Assembly: GCA_030065205.1 (NCBI GenBank)
Contig: JASJDN010000035.1
Span: 1-37,334, forward strand
Direction: 5' to 3'
DNA: 37,334 nucleotides
From: Crocosphaera sp.
GTDB lineage: Bacteria > Cyanobacteriota > Cyanobacteriia > Cyanobacteriales > Microcystaceae
The notes below the pieces were generated by a model. That model ran no database searches, was not told the origin of the DNA, and saw only the letters and a list, made by a program, of their open reading frames with translations. The position numbers and the translations under genes are program-made. Numbering within the stretch: the first letter of the stretch is position 1; the number at the start of each line of letters is the position of its first letter. Positions 16,494 to 24,835 of this stretch are shown piece by piece.

Positions 16494-17726
16494 ATGAATG
16501 ATTCAACTGAAGCAGTTATGGAAATTCCTTCCACCATAACCCTCAAAACATCCGTTTGCATTCTCGGGTCAGGGCCTGCGGGCATTGTTCTCGGTAACAT
16601 TCTCCAACAAAACGGCATTAATTGTATTGTCATTGATAAATACAGTCGCCAAGAAATTTACGCCAGAGGTCGGGCTGGATTACTGGAATGTACGACCGTT
16701 GACTTATTGAGAAAATACGGTTTAGTCCATACCCAGATTGACCATCAGCCAACTCATGATCGTTGTGAATTTCGCTATCCCGACTACAGTATTGTCTTGG
16801 AATACGGCCAGTTAAGTGGTGGCGATGTTCATTATGTCTATCCTCAAAGCGATCTCAACGACGATCTGATTCAACAATATTTGGATCAGGGGGGTAAACT
16901 CTTATTTCGCCATGAAGGTCAACAAATCCTCCAGAATGAAGACGGCGTTGTTGTGGACTGTTACGATCAAGAAAGTGAGTGCTTGATTAAGATTGAAGCG
17001 GATTTTGTGGCTGGATGCGATGGTTATCATGGCATTGCCCGTCCTTCCATTCCCGAAGGGGCTATCCATATCTACAAAAAACAATACGGCTATAGCTGGC
17101 TAGCCATCTTAGCCTATGCCCCACCTTCCACAGAACATCCTATCTATGCTTTGCATCCCGACGGTTTTGCCGGTCATATGCTTCGTAACAGCGAGATTTC
17201 TCGTTATTACTTACAGATTTCTCCCGACGAGCAAGTGGAAGACTGGCCCGATGAACGTATCTGGGCTAACTTACAGAAACGTTTAGCCAAGCAAGACTGG
17301 ACGTTAACGGAAGGTCAAATTTTTGAAAAGCGTCTGATGTCTCTCCGTAACTACGTCATGGAACCGTTGCATTATGGTCGTTTATTTATGGCAGGAGACG
17401 CAGCCCATATTATTACACCGATGGGAGGAAAAGGTCTGAATTTGGCAGTACAAGACGCTGGTGTTTTAGCGGAAACGTTGGCATCCTACTACCACAATAA
17501 AGAGGATATTTCCTATCTCAATCGTTACTCAGAAATTCGCTTACCTTACATTTGGCGAGCGCAAGAATTTTCCTACACCATGTTCAACATGGTTCATAAA
17601 CCAGAAGGAAATGATAGCAATGATGTCAAGTTTCGACAAAAATTGAGCCAGTCAAAATTGGCGCAATTGACAACTTCGGCAACCTTTGCTCGAGACTTTG
17701 CCCGAAACTATGTCGGCATTATCTAA
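16494..17726 (+). CDS. pobA: 4-hydroxybenzoate 3-monooxygenase (PHBH-like)
   Basis: A 410-residue class A flavoprotein hydroxylase: NADPH plus O2 converts 4-hydroxybenzoate to protocatechuate. Seen: GSGPAG (25-30) for FAD, ARGRAGLLE (57-65), FVAGCDGYHGIAR (the DG motif) and GDAAHIITPMGGKGLNLA (301-318, second FAD motif). Compared from memory with Pseudomonas PobA, the residues around bound substrate are kept: the Tyr201 counterpart (IYALHPDGF), Arg214 and Tyr222 (in LRNSEISRYYLQ), Pro293 (TPMGG) and Tyr385 (RNYVGI). The Ser212 counterpart appears to be Met. The N-terminus is about 17 residues longer than in Pseudomonas. It starts 37 bp after the FMO stop, so an operon is likely. No ring-cleavage genes follow, so the product is probably used or exported rather than catabolised. 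Confidence 0.85.
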   Translation: MNDSTEAVMEIPSTITLKTSVCILGSGPAGIVLGNILQQNGINCIVIDKYSRQEIYARGRAGLLECTTVDLLRKYGLVHTQIDHQPTHDRCEFRYPDYSIVLEYGQLSGGDVHYVYPQSDLNDDLIQQYLDQGGKLLFRHEGQQILQNEDGVVVDCYDQESECLIKIEADFVAGCDGYHGIARPSIPEGAIHIYKKQYGYSWLAILAYAPPSTEHPIYALHPDGFAGHMLRNSEISRYYLQISPDEQVEDWPDERIWANLQKRLAKQDWTLTEGQIFEKRLMSLRNYVMEPLHYGRLFMAGDAAHIITPMGGKGLNLAVQDAGVLAETLASYYHNKEDISYLNRYSEIRLPYIWRAQEFSYTMFNMVHKPEGNDSNDVKFRQKLSQSKLAQLTTSATFARDFARNYVGII

Positions 17727-17808
17727 TGCTAGTTCAAAAGCAAAAAATCAACAAATGTCATCAATTCCGTTTAGATCAATTTTATAAGTTAATAGAGGTT
17801 AAATACTC

Positions 17809-18726
17809 ATGAAAAAACTTTCCTTGCTTGCTACCAGTTCATTACTTTTACTGCTCGGAATTCCTGGCAAAGCTGAAGCCGTCCAACGGTTTATGGGAAC
17901 GCCCCAAAATATGGGTGATGGTAGTATTTATGTTTGGGGAGATTTGACAGATGATCTCAGTCAACCAACGTCAATCGGGGTCACTTTTAGCGCAGATGCC
18001 CTCAATAATTTACCGATGGAAAGTGATCCTGCCCCTCCAGATGTTTGGAAAGGTCAACTGATTGATGGCAGTGGCAATTATACGTTTGAGTGGGAGCTAC
18101 TTTTTCCTCAAGAAGTTCTTGACTTAACTGCTTTTGATCATATGGGGTTTAACTGGAATCCCCACGGACACGGGCCGATGGGTATTTATGATTCAGGACA
18201 TTTTGACGTTCACTTCTACACCATCTCCCCAGAAGAACGTCATGCTATTACAGGATTTGAACCGAATCTTTCTGCTCCTCCCCCACCAGGATTTCTCCCT
18301 TCAGACTTTTTCGGACCTCCGGGTGCGGTAGAACCCCGCATGGGACAACATTGGCTTGACCCGAGTTCCCCTGAATTACAACCTCCCCCACATAATCACC
18401 CCTTTGACCAAACTTGGATTTATGGAACTGCTGAAAGTGATGTCATCTTTTGGGAACCCATGATTACTGAAGAATTTTTCCGTTCTAACCCAAATAATAC
18501 CTATTCCATCTCCCAGCCTACTTATTATGCAGAGACGGGCTACTATCCCACAACCTATAGTATTACCACCAATGAAACTGACAATACTTATTCGGTTACT
18601 TTGAATAATTTTGTCTTCCGCCAAGGAACAACTGTCCCTGAATCGAGTTCAGTCTTGGGTCTGCTTTGGTTGGGTTTAACGGGCTTGGGTTGGCGGCTTA
18701 GGTCTCATATTTCAGCAAAACGCTAA
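17809..18726 (+). CDS. exported DUF5602/TTHB210-like protein with PEP-CTERM-type anchor
   Basis: 305 residues with a Sec signal peptide ([20 protein letters not shown], then KAEA as likely cleavage site). The C-terminus is [20 protein letters not shown] and a basic tail, i.e. a PEP-CTERM-like sorting signal (Pro-Glu-Ser, hydrophobic helix, Arg cluster). Between them are [41 protein letters not shown] and [12 protein letters not shown]. These resemble the DUF5602/TTHB210 family, whose function is unknown; the conserved His residues hint at metal binding. Envelope location is expected. AGAGG precedes the ATG, and the gene lies 82 bp after pobA on the same strand. It ends tail to tail with pheS, the two stop codons overlapping by four bases. 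Confidence 0.7.
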   Translation: MKKLSLLATSSLLLLLGIPGKAEAVQRFMGTPQNMGDGSIYVWGDLTDDLSQPTSIGVTFSADALNNLPMESDPAPPDVWKGQLIDGSGNYTFEWELLFPQEVLDLTAFDHMGFNWNPHGHGPMGIYDSGHFDVHFYTISPEERHAITGFEPNLSAPPPPGFLPSDFFGPPGAVEPRMGQHWLDPSSPELQPPPHNHPFDQTWIYGTAESDVIFWEPMITEEFFRSNPNNTYSISQPTYYAETGYYPTTYSITTNETDNTYSVTLNNFVFRQGTTVPESSSVLGLLWLGLTGLGWRLRSHISAKR

Positions 18727-19727
18727 AACTGACTTAAAAACCGCATATCGCTATTATAAAGCCGACGAATATCATCAATTTGGTGTAATACCATCGCAAA
18801 GCGTTCGATCCCTAACCCCGCAGCAAACCCAGTATAAACTTCAGGATCATAACCCACTGCTTTTAAGACATTGGGATCAACCATACCGCAACCCATCACC
18901 TCTAACCATTTCCCTTTCCACTGAACATCAACCTCTGCAGAGGGTTCCGTAAACGGGAAATAACTGGCGCGAAACTTTACTGGTAAAGCTTCCCCGAACA
19001 TTTGGGTTAAAAATTCCTTAATGGTTCCCTTAAGATCCGTAAACGTTAACCCCTTATCCACTGCTAAAATTTCCACTTGATGGAACACTGCTGAATGGGT
19101 TGCATCCACTGTATCCCGACGATATACCCTTCCTGGGGCAACAATCCGGATAGGGGGTTCATGGGTTTCCATGTAGCGTATTTGCACAGGAGAGGTATGG
19201 GTTCTCATCAAGACATTCTCCGTTAAAAAGAAGGTGTCTTGCATATCCCTGGCCGGATGATCGGGGGGAATATTCAACGCTTCAAAGTTATAGTAATCCG
19301 TTTCTACGTGAGGACCGGTGGCCACTTGGTACCCTAACCCCGCAAAAATGTCTAATACTCGATCAATGGTACTATTGAGGGGATGTAAACGGCCTGAAGG
19401 ACGACTTACCCCTGGCATCGTTACATCAAGGGTTTCGGCTGCTAATTGTGCCTTTAATTTAGCGGTTTCTAGGGTGTTGCGCTGGTTATCTAAGTTCGTT
19501 TGTAAGGCTTCTTTGACTTCATTGGCCAAAGAACCCACACGGGGGCGTTCTTCCGCGCTTAATTTACCCATGCCTCGCAAGATTTGGGATAGTTTGCCCT
19601 TTTTCCCTAAATAGTTGATGCGTAATTGTTCTAATGCGTCTAAACTGTCAACGGCAGTAATTTCTTTTTCTGCCTCTTGTTGTAGGGTTTGCAAGTCTGT
19701 TTCTAGGCTATTAGACATTGTGGCCAT
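18723..19727 (-). CDS. pheS: phenylalanyl-tRNA synthetase alpha subunit
   Basis: 334 residues, the usual length. The N-terminal coiled coil (~1-85, with [20 protein letters not shown]) binds tRNA(Phe). The class II catalytic domain shows [34 protein letters not shown] motif 2 (here [15 protein letters not shown]), [20 protein letters not shown] and motif 3 [20 protein letters not shown]. It joins with PheT to form the alpha2-beta2 enzyme that charges tRNA(Phe); pheT is not in the window, as is common in cyanobacteria. The start could be ATG 19727 or ATG 19718; neither has a clear ribosome-binding site. The stop overlaps that of the convergent PEP-CTERM gene. Confidence 0.95.
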   Translation of the reverse strand: MATMSNSLETDLQTLQQEAEKEITAVDSLDALEQLRINYLGKKGKLSQILRGMGKLSAEERPRVGSLANEVKEALQTNLDNQRNTLETAKLKAQLAAETLDVTMPGVSRPSGRLHPLNSTIDRVLDIFAGLGYQVATGPHVETDYYNFEALNIPPDHPARDMQDTFFLTENVLMRTHTSPVQIRYMETHEPPIRIVAPGRVYRRDTVDATHSAVFHQVEILAVDKGLTFTDLKGTIKEFLTQMFGEALPVKFRASYFPFTEPSAEVDVQWKGKWLEVMGCGMVDPNVLKAVGYDPEVYTGFAAGLGIERFAMVLHQIDDIRRLYNSDMRFLSQF

Positions 19728-19817
19728 TAATGGTGGGGTAGGACAAAATCAAAACACCCAATCTAGTGTAGCGAATCCCTAGTCAACAATCAATATATTG
19801 GAAGAGGTAGGGGGCAG

Positions 19818-19940
19818 CAGGGGAGCGGGGGGAGCGGGGGGAGCAGGGGGAGCAGGGGGAGCGGGGGGAGCGGGGGGAGCAGGGGGAGCAGGGGGAGCGG
19901 GGGGAGCAGGGGGAGCGGGGGGAGACTGGGAGACTGGGAG
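19818..19940. repeat. tandem 9-bp G-rich repeat
   Basis: About a dozen copies of a 9-bp unit, AGCGGGGGG or AGCAGGGGG, run head to tail, ending in two AGACTGGG units. It lies between the pheS start and the glpK end. The plus-strand frame through it reads only Gly-Gly-Ala and is not a gene. Such arrays are prone to copy-number change and the G runs may form quadruplexes. Confidence 0.8.
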
Positions 19941-20004
19941 AAAAACCAGATTCATTTCTGTTTACTCCCCACCCTTCTCACACTCCCTACACTTCTTAGT
20001 CAGG

Positions 20005-21522
20005 TTAGGCGTTAAGTGGATCTTCGATCCAATGTTTAGCTCGTTCGACGGCCTTACTCCAGGTTGCAAAGTTTTCTTGCACCGCCGAGGCATTTTTTCC
20101 GGGTTCAAAGATGCGATCAACTTTACGACTGGCCACTAATTGATCGTAATCATCCCAATAACCCACCGTTAAACCGGCTCCAAAGGCGGCCCCTTGCGCC
20201 GTCGCGTCAGCAACCATCGGACGTTCAATGGGAACCCCCAACGCATCCGCTTGGAACTGCATTAAAAAGTTATTTTGAGAAGCACCCCCATCGACTTTCA
20301 ACCGCGCCACCGATAAATCTGAATCTTTATTCATGGCATCCACTACTTCTTTAACTTGATAGGCGATCGCTTCTAAAACGGCTCTAACCATATGTTCGCG
20401 CTGTACACCGCCAGTAATACCGATAAATAACCCCCGCGCGGTCATATCCCAGTGAGGTGCGCCCAAACCACTCAAAGCGGGGACAAAATAGACCCCGTTG
20501 GTATTGGAAACTTGATTACAGATGTCCTCAGTTTCGGCGGCACTGTTGATCAATTTGATGCCATCCCGTAACCATTGAATGGAAGCTCCTGCGGTAAAAA
20601 TCGCCCCTTCTAGAGCATAATTAACCGATTGATCTTTCGTCCAAGCCACAGTGGATAATAAACCGTTAGGGGAACGCATCACTTCATGGCCCGCTTGTAC
20701 AATGAGGAAAGCGCCGGTGCCGTAGGTGCATTTCAGTAACCCGGGACGATTGCAACCATGAGCAAATAGGGCTGCTTGTTGATCCCCAAAAATAGCAGTA
20801 ATGGGAATTTCTACCCCCAATAAGTCGGCATCGGTATGACCAAACTTGCCCATACTGGGTTTAATTTCGGGCATAATATGAGCAGGAATATTGAATAAAT
20901 CTAGTAAAGTTTCGTCCCAGTTGCGAGTATCCAGATTCATCAACATCGTCCGACAAGCGTTACTATGGTCTGTGGCGTGAACTTTGCCTCCGGTTAGGTT
21001 CCACAACATCCAAGTATCCACGGTTCCGGCGATGACGTTATCAAAATTGGTGTCGGGTTTATGTTCTTTTACCCAGTCTATTAACCAAGCGAGTTTAGTA
21101 GCAGAGAAATAGGGATCTAATACTAATCCGGTGCGGCTTTCAATCTCTTGTACCTTACCCATTTCTCTTAATTGACTACACATAAGGGAGGTGCGTCTAT
21201 CTTGCCAAACAATGGCTTTATGAAGGGGTTTGCCGGTGGTTTTATCCCACAATAAACAGGTTTCTCGTTGGACAGTTAAACCGATGGCTGCAATGTCTTT
21301 GGCTGGAATATTGGTCTTTTCTAACACTTGTTCCAAGACGCTAAGGGTATCTTGCCATATTTCTAGGGCATCGTGTTCTAGCCAACCGGGTTGGGGATAA
21401 TGTTGGGTTAATTCTTTGTATGCTTGGCCAACCATTGCACCCTCATGATTAAATATAATCGCGCGGTTGCCGGTGGTTCCTAAATCAAGAGCTAAGATAT
21501 ATTGTGTTTTATTATCTGTCAT
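20005..21522 (-). CDS. glpK: glycerol kinase
   Basis: About 505 residues, close to E. coli GlpK (502). It phosphorylates glycerol to sn-glycerol 3-phosphate with ATP. Motifs of the FGGY family are YILALDLGTTGNRAIIF, TVQRETCLLWDKTTGKPLHK and AIVWQDRRT. DPYFSATKLAWLID and TVDTWMLWNLTGGKVHATD follow, then YGTGAF, LEGAIFTAGASIQWLRDG and the C-terminal DGGASQNNFLMQFQADALGV. The natural start is most likely ATG 21522 (MTDNKTQYI). The frame remains open upstream to an ATG at 21612 that overlaps the tnpB stop, adding a transposon-derived 30-residue tail. No other glycerol genes are adjacent. Confidence 0.93.
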   Translation of the reverse strand: MTDNKTQYILALDLGTTGNRAIIFNHEGAMVGQAYKELTQHYPQPGWLEHDALEIWQDTLSVLEQVLEKTNIPAKDIAAIGLTVQRETCLLWDKTTGKPLHKAIVWQDRRTSLMCSQLREMGKVQEIESRTGLVLDPYFSATKLAWLIDWVKEHKPDTNFDNVIAGTVDTWMLWNLTGGKVHATDHSNACRTMLMNLDTRNWDETLLDLFNIPAHIMPEIKPSMGKFGHTDADLLGVEIPITAIFGDQQAALFAHGCNRPGLLKCTYGTGAFLIVQAGHEVMRSPNGLLSTVAWTKDQSVNYALEGAIFTAGASIQWLRDGIKLINSAAETEDICNQVSNTNGVYFVPALSGLGAPHWDMTARGLFIGITGGVQREHMVRAVLEAIAYQVKEVVDAMNKDSDLSVARLKVDGGASQNNFLMQFQADALGVPIERPMVADATAQGAAFGAGLTVGYWDDYDQLVASRKVDRIFEPGKNASAVQENFATWSKAVERAKHWIEDPLNA

Positions 21523-21584
21523 TGGTGATAACACCCTGAATTCTTTTGTTTTTGTTGTTGCTTCACATTTTAATGAATTGACGC

Positions 21585-21885
21585 TCTCCTGGCTAAAGCC
21601 GAGGAGATTCATAACGAATCCCTGTCGGGATGGTTATTTTCTTGATTGAATAGACTTAACTGAAAAGCATATTCGCTCAAGTTCCCAGGCACATCACGTT
21701 TGCTCTTACGAGCGTAATGTTTTCTCCGTTTAGTCTCTGTTAATTCAGAGGTGGGCGTTTGAAACAATGTTAATTGTTTCGGTTCCGGCAAGTCCCTCCG
21801 TACCTTTTGGCTAAACTTTTCTCTTGGTGCGCGTTCCCTAGGTGAGTGCAACTCACCGGGGTCGCACCGCTTAACTATGTTTAAA
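21585..21885 (-). ncRNA. predicted omega RNA overlapping the tnpB 3' end
   Basis: In IS200/IS605 elements the guide RNA scaffold overlaps the last part of tnpB and runs to the right end, with the flanking host DNA as guide. Here tnpB has a ~100-residue basic tail past the RuvC domain, and its DNA holds blocks (GCGGTGCGACCCCGG, CCTAGGGAACGCGCACC) conserved in the tnpB-less relic at 5289-5365. The tail DNA also forms the hairpin GGTGAGT/ACTCACC. The guide would start just past the right-end hairpin, i.e. in the DNA leading to glpK. Family knowledge plus inference; the 5' limit is a guess. Confidence 0.5.
21586..21606 (-). other. right-end hairpin of the IS200/IS605 element
   Basis: On the minus strand, CTCCT-C-GGCT-TT-AGCC-AGGAG forms a hairpin with one bulged base, the shape TnpA recognises at IS200/IS605 right ends. 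It begins 3 bp downstream of the tnpB stop and lies 64 bp before the preferred glpK start. The similar hairpin CTTCTCGCC/GGCAGAAG at 28432-28452 marks a solo right end of a related element. Confidence 0.6.
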
Positions 21886-23144
21886 CCATACTGATTAATG
21901 GCCTTATTCTTGATATTAAGACTAGCTTGAAAATTCGCATCATCAACATGACCACAGTTAGTACAAAGGAATTTTTCTCCTTCTCTATTATCAGGATCTA
22001 TGTGATGACAAACCGAACATTCTTGCGAAGTATGACGGGGATTAACCCTTAAAACAATCTTTCCTGACTTGGCAGCCATGTACTCAATTTTTTGGGTTAA
22101 TGAATACCATGAAGCATCCGCAATTAATCGGTTTAAAGCTCTTTTAGCACTTTGTCCATTTTTCAGAAACCTCCCTGTTTTTTCATCATATTTAGGTTTG
22201 CATCTTTTAATCATGTTAGAAATTTGTAAATCCTCAATGGCAATAGCATCAGATTTTTGAACAATTTTCTTAGCTGTTTGCCATTGATAGGATTCTCGTC
22301 TAGTAGCAATTCGATGTTGAAAACCTGAAAGTTGTTTTTGAGCTTTTCGTCTATTATTAGACTTTCTTTTCTTCCGACTCACTCTTCTTGGCCGAATACG
22401 TTGCAATCGTTTAGTTTTAGGATTTGTAGCAAACTTAGGATTATCAATAGCTGAAGAGTCTGAACAGTAAACTAACTTACCTAACCCCATATCTAAACCG
22501 GTAACGGTTTTGACCTCTTGTATATTCTTAAGAGGGAAATCAGGAACAGATTTATCTTCTATTCTGACTGAAACATAATAACCATTACTCTTTTTTCTAA
22601 CTGTAACTGATTTAATCTTAAACCCATCAGGTATAGGACGAGAATTATAGAATTTAGTCCATCCCAACTTAGGTAAGTAGATTTTATTCCCTTTGATCTT
22701 TACTCCAGTGGCATAAGTAAAAGAATGAAATGTACTGCGATTCTTAAACTTAGGAAAGCCTCTCTTTTGCTGAAAAAAGTTATTATAGGCATTATCCAAC
22801 CGTCTGAGATTTTGTTGTAGGACAGTAGAATCTATTTCCTCATACCAAGGTCTGGCTTTTTTTAGTAAGGGAAGTTCAGTTATTTGTATATTAACGGGGC
22901 TTTTTTTCTTACCTTTATTAGACCAAGGATTCCCCGTTGCACCTCCTAATGAACAAGTTAAAGGAGTAATAATTACCTTAGTTCTTAAGTCGCAATAGTC
23001 TCCACAAATATATCTTTGATAATAGGAATCTATGCGGTCAGCTAAAGACCAATTATAGTTAGCCCTAAGCATATCTATCCATCGGTCAATCTTGTCTGAC
23101 TGACTAATATTAGGACGAAGCTTATAGCAGTAACCTAGAATCAA
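21609..23144 (-). CDS. tnpB: TnpB, RNA-guided endonuclease of IS200/IS605
   Basis: 511 residues, longer than the usual ~400 because of a basic C-terminal tail. The N-terminal fold (LGYCYKLRPNISQSDKIDRW) and the helical recognition part are present. RuvC catalytic residues are all there: Asp218 in TVTGLDMGLGKLVY, Glu304 in DAIAIEDLQISNM and Asp402 in VDDANFQASLNI. The zinc finger is CSVCH (376-379) and CTNCG (394-397). TnpB is guided by its omega RNA to nick or cut donor sites so the element is retained after TnpA-mediated excision. The last ~100 residues are coded by DNA that doubles as omega RNA. The stop codon (TGA) overlaps an ATG that opens the frame running into glpK. Confidence 0.9.
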   Translation of the reverse strand: MILGYCYKLRPNISQSDKIDRWIDMLRANYNWSLADRIDSYYQRYICGDYCDLRTKVIITPLTCSLGGATGNPWSNKGKKKSPVNIQITELPLLKKARPWYEEIDSTVLQQNLRRLDNAYNNFFQQKRGFPKFKNRSTFHSFTYATGVKIKGNKIYLPKLGWTKFYNSRPIPDGFKIKSVTVRKKSNGYYVSVRIEDKSVPDFPLKNIQEVKTVTGLDMGLGKLVYCSDSSAIDNPKFATNPKTKRLQRIRPRRVSRKKRKSNNRRKAQKQLSGFQHRIATRRESYQWQTAKKIVQKSDAIAIEDLQISNMIKRCKPKYDEKTGRFLKNGQSAKRALNRLIADASWYSLTQKIEYMAAKSGKIVLRVNPRHTSQECSVCHHIDPDNREGEKFLCTNCGHVDDANFQASLNIKNKAINQYGLNIVKRCDPGELHSPRERAPREKFSQKVRRDLPEPKQLTLFQTPTSELTETKRRKHYARKSKRDVPGNLSEYAFQLSLFNQENNHPDRDSL

Positions 23145-23209
23145 TGACGTTAATTTAATTGTGGACTATACTGTATTCATCTACACTATTCTAGCATTAT
23201 TTTTTCACT

Positions 23210-23614
23210 GTGAACCAACAATATAGAAAAACTTCACATACTGTATCTCTAATTAATTATCATTTTGTTTGGATACCCAAACGAAGAAAAAAAGTATTGG
23301 TTGGCGATGTCGAAAAAAGATTACGTCAGATTATTTGGGAAGTGTGTCAAGAGAATGATTGGATTATCATCGCTTTAGAAATCATGCCAGACCATGTACA
23401 TTTATTAGTAAATGTCTTACCCACTATCCCCCCTCATAAAGTTGTCAAAGCTATTAAGGGTAGAAGTTCTCGATATCTACGCCAAGAATTTCCCCATTTG
23501 ATGAAAATTCCTAGTCTTTGGACACACTCTTATTTTGTCTCAACTGCTGGTAATGTTTCTTGTGAAACCATTCGCAGATACATCGAAGAACAACGGCATC
23601 ATGATACCACTTAA
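23210..23614 (+). CDS. tnpA: TnpA, Y1 (HUH) transposase of IS200/IS605
   Basis: 134 residues, the normal size. The HUH metal motif is His62-Val-His64 in MPDHVHLLV, and the catalytic Tyr is Tyr124 in ETIRRYIEEQ. NYHFVWIPKRRKKVL and SLWTHSYFVSTAGNVS are family landmarks. The enzyme works as a dimer, excising and inserting the element as single-stranded circles by recognising the end hairpins. Everything needed appears intact. The start is GTG 23210. It is divergent from tnpB with 65 bp between, which must hold both promoters. Confidence 0.92.
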   Translation: MNQQYRKTSHTVSLINYHFVWIPKRRKKVLVGDVEKRLRQIIWEVCQENDWIIIALEIMPDHVHLLVNVLPTIPPHKVVKAIKGRSSRYLRQEFPHLMKIPSLWTHSYFVSTAGNVSCETIRRYIEEQRHHDTT

Positions 23615-23638
23615 TGCTTTCTCATTAACCGATGTTCA

Positions 23639-23690
23639 CGGCATTTAAAAATGCCGAGTCGCGCTTCATCTCCTACTTGAAAGATAGGAG
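23639..23690. other. left-end hairpins of the IS200/IS605 element
   Basis: Two perfect hairpins stand in series after tnpA: CGGCATT/AATGCCG with loop TAAA (23639-23656) and CTCCTA/TAGGAG with loop CTTGAAAGA (23670-23690). The second matches the right-end hairpin in its CTCCT/AGGAG stem when both are read on the minus strand, so it is the better candidate for the TnpA-bound left end. Confidence 0.5.
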
Positions 23691-23725
23691 TTTTCGCCCT
23701 CCCGTGTTTGGTTATAATTACCACA

Positions 23726-23821
23726 ATGATAGAACAACGTGCCGATTATGATAATCCCTGGAAAGAAGCGTTATCTCCGTACTTTCAAAGCTTCTGGGTG
23801 CAAGTGAATCCCCATCTATAA
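23726..23821 (+). pseudogene. N-terminal stub of an Rpn/DUF4351-type nuclease gene
   Basis: The ORF begins MIEQRADYDNPWKEALSPYF and then QSF, the standard opening of the large Rpn-like (PD-(D/E)XK, 'putative transposase', DUF4351) family of cyanobacteria, normally ~300 residues. After residue 23 the sequence switches to unrelated codons and stops at 23819-23821, inside a transposon-end hairpin (23810-23839). The rest of the gene is not in the window. Inference: an older IS insertion cut it, and a deletion removed the remainder. Confidence 0.6.
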
Positions 23822-23839
23822 TCTTTGATTCAGATGGGG
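23810..23839 (-). other. solo IS200/IS605-type end hairpin
   Basis: CCCCATCT/AGATGGGG pairs perfectly. Read on the minus strand the loop contains AATCAAAGATT and the flanks are TTGAACAC and GATTC. The same loop and nearly the same flanks (TTGACAC, GATTC) surround the hairpin at 4767-4796, but the stem bases differ and still pair. No transposase gene goes with it. The following 23840-23951 holds no gene I can support. Confidence 0.5.
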
Positions 23840-23951
23840 TGTGTTCAATTCCTGAAGATTATACAGTAATGCTATGACCAAAGAGAAAATTTATCGGTTA
23901 TCTCGTTATGGTAACTGTTAGAAAAAGCTCCTAACTCCAAACTCGGATGAA

Positions 23952-24641
23952 TTATCCCTCCATTGTCAAAGGTTTAATGTTCGATTGATCGTCTATAATT
24001 TGTTGTTGATAATTGTCTAATATCGTTACTAATTCGTAAGGTTGATTAATGAGAAAATCGGGTTCTTGTTTAGCCAACGCTTCCCCCGAGTTAAATCCCC
24101 AAGTTACCCCCACACATTTAACATGACTTTTTTTGGCAGAATTAATATCTCTGGTTTCGTCACCAATGTACATCATTTCATGGGGAAGTAATTTTTTTTC
24201 TTGTAGTATTTTTTTGATAATTTTATGTTTTCCAAATAAAGTAGTTCCTGCATAAATAAAATCAAAAAATTGCTCGAGTTCATGATTTTCAAGAAAACGA
24301 AGAACATTATCCTCAGCGTTAGATGTTATAATTCCTAAGTTATAGCCTTTACTTTTTAATTGTTCCAGACAATAAGGAATATTTGCTATCGGCTTAAGTT
24401 CGGCAATTTTATGGGTCAATTCAGACTTGACTCGCTTGAGAACAAATGGTATTTTTAAGGGGGAAATTTCTGATTGTTTGATCAAATCCCTTGCGCTTAA
24501 ATGTTTCAGTTTTTCCTGTTCTTCTTCATTAACAGGTTTATAACCAAATTCGGCGGATAAACTATTCGCAATTTCAACAAACGCATCATAAGTGTCAGCG
24601 AGAGTCCCATCAAAATCAAAAACAATTACTTTGAGTGCCAT
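23952..24641 (-). CDS. HAD-superfamily hydrolase, phosphoglycolate-phosphatase-like
   Basis: About 229 residues from ATG 24641 (MALKVIVFDFDGTLADTYDA); the in-frame start at 24659 adds MLTRKK. HAD motif I is DFDGT with both Asp residues, motif II is IITSNAED, the Lys of motif III lies near FGKHKIIKKIL, and motif IV is YIGDETRDINSAK. A helical cap between motifs I and II puts it in subfamily IA with Gph/PGP. It dephosphorylates a small phosphate ester, perhaps 2-phosphoglycolate; the sequence alone does not decide the substrate. It shares a strand with queG but is 177 bp away. Confidence 0.8.
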   Translation of the reverse strand: MALKVIVFDFDGTLADTYDAFVEIANSLSAEFGYKPVNEEEQEKLKHLSARDLIKQSEISPLKIPFVLKRVKSELTHKIAELKPIANIPYCLEQLKSKGYNLGIITSNAEDNVLRFLENHELEQFFDFIYAGTTLFGKHKIIKKILQEKKLLPHEMMYIGDETRDINSAKKSHVKCVGVTWGFNSGEALAKQEPDFLINQPYELVTILDNYQQQIIDDQSNIKPLTMEG

Positions 24642-24835
24642 TTTTTTGCGGGTTAACAATGAAGAGTAAGAGTGGTACGAGAAATTTCTCTTAAGACAAT
24701 ATCTATCACTCTAAATTATTTAGAATGAATAGTTATATAGCGTCACTTTGTTTGGATAGGACAAAATAGTAAGTGGACACAGAGGGTAATAGGGAACCGA
24801 AGCAGTCCTAACCTGTGGCCATAATCTATGATAAT

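Larger units (their letters stand above)
21575..23700. mobile_element. complete IS200/IS605-family element (tnpA and tnpB divergent)
   Basis: Divergent Y1 transposase (plus strand) and TnpB (minus strand) separated by 65 bp, as in IS605/IS608. The right end is marked by the hairpin CTCCT-GGCT/AGCC-AGGAG at 21586-21606. The left end carries CGGCATT/AATGCCG (23639-23656) and CTCCTA/TAGGAG (23670-23690). Read on the minus strand, the left and right hairpins share CTCCT...CTTT...AGGAG. All catalytic residues of both proteins are intact, so the element may be active. The exact cleavage sites and the target tetranucleotide cannot be fixed here; the limits given are approximate. Confidence 0.8.

Noticed and set aside
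19798..20139. 113-residue plus-strand ORF with Gly-Gly-Ala repeats
   Set aside because: It is the translation of the G-rich tandem repeat and then runs antisense into glpK; no ribosome-binding site and no homology beyond the repeat.
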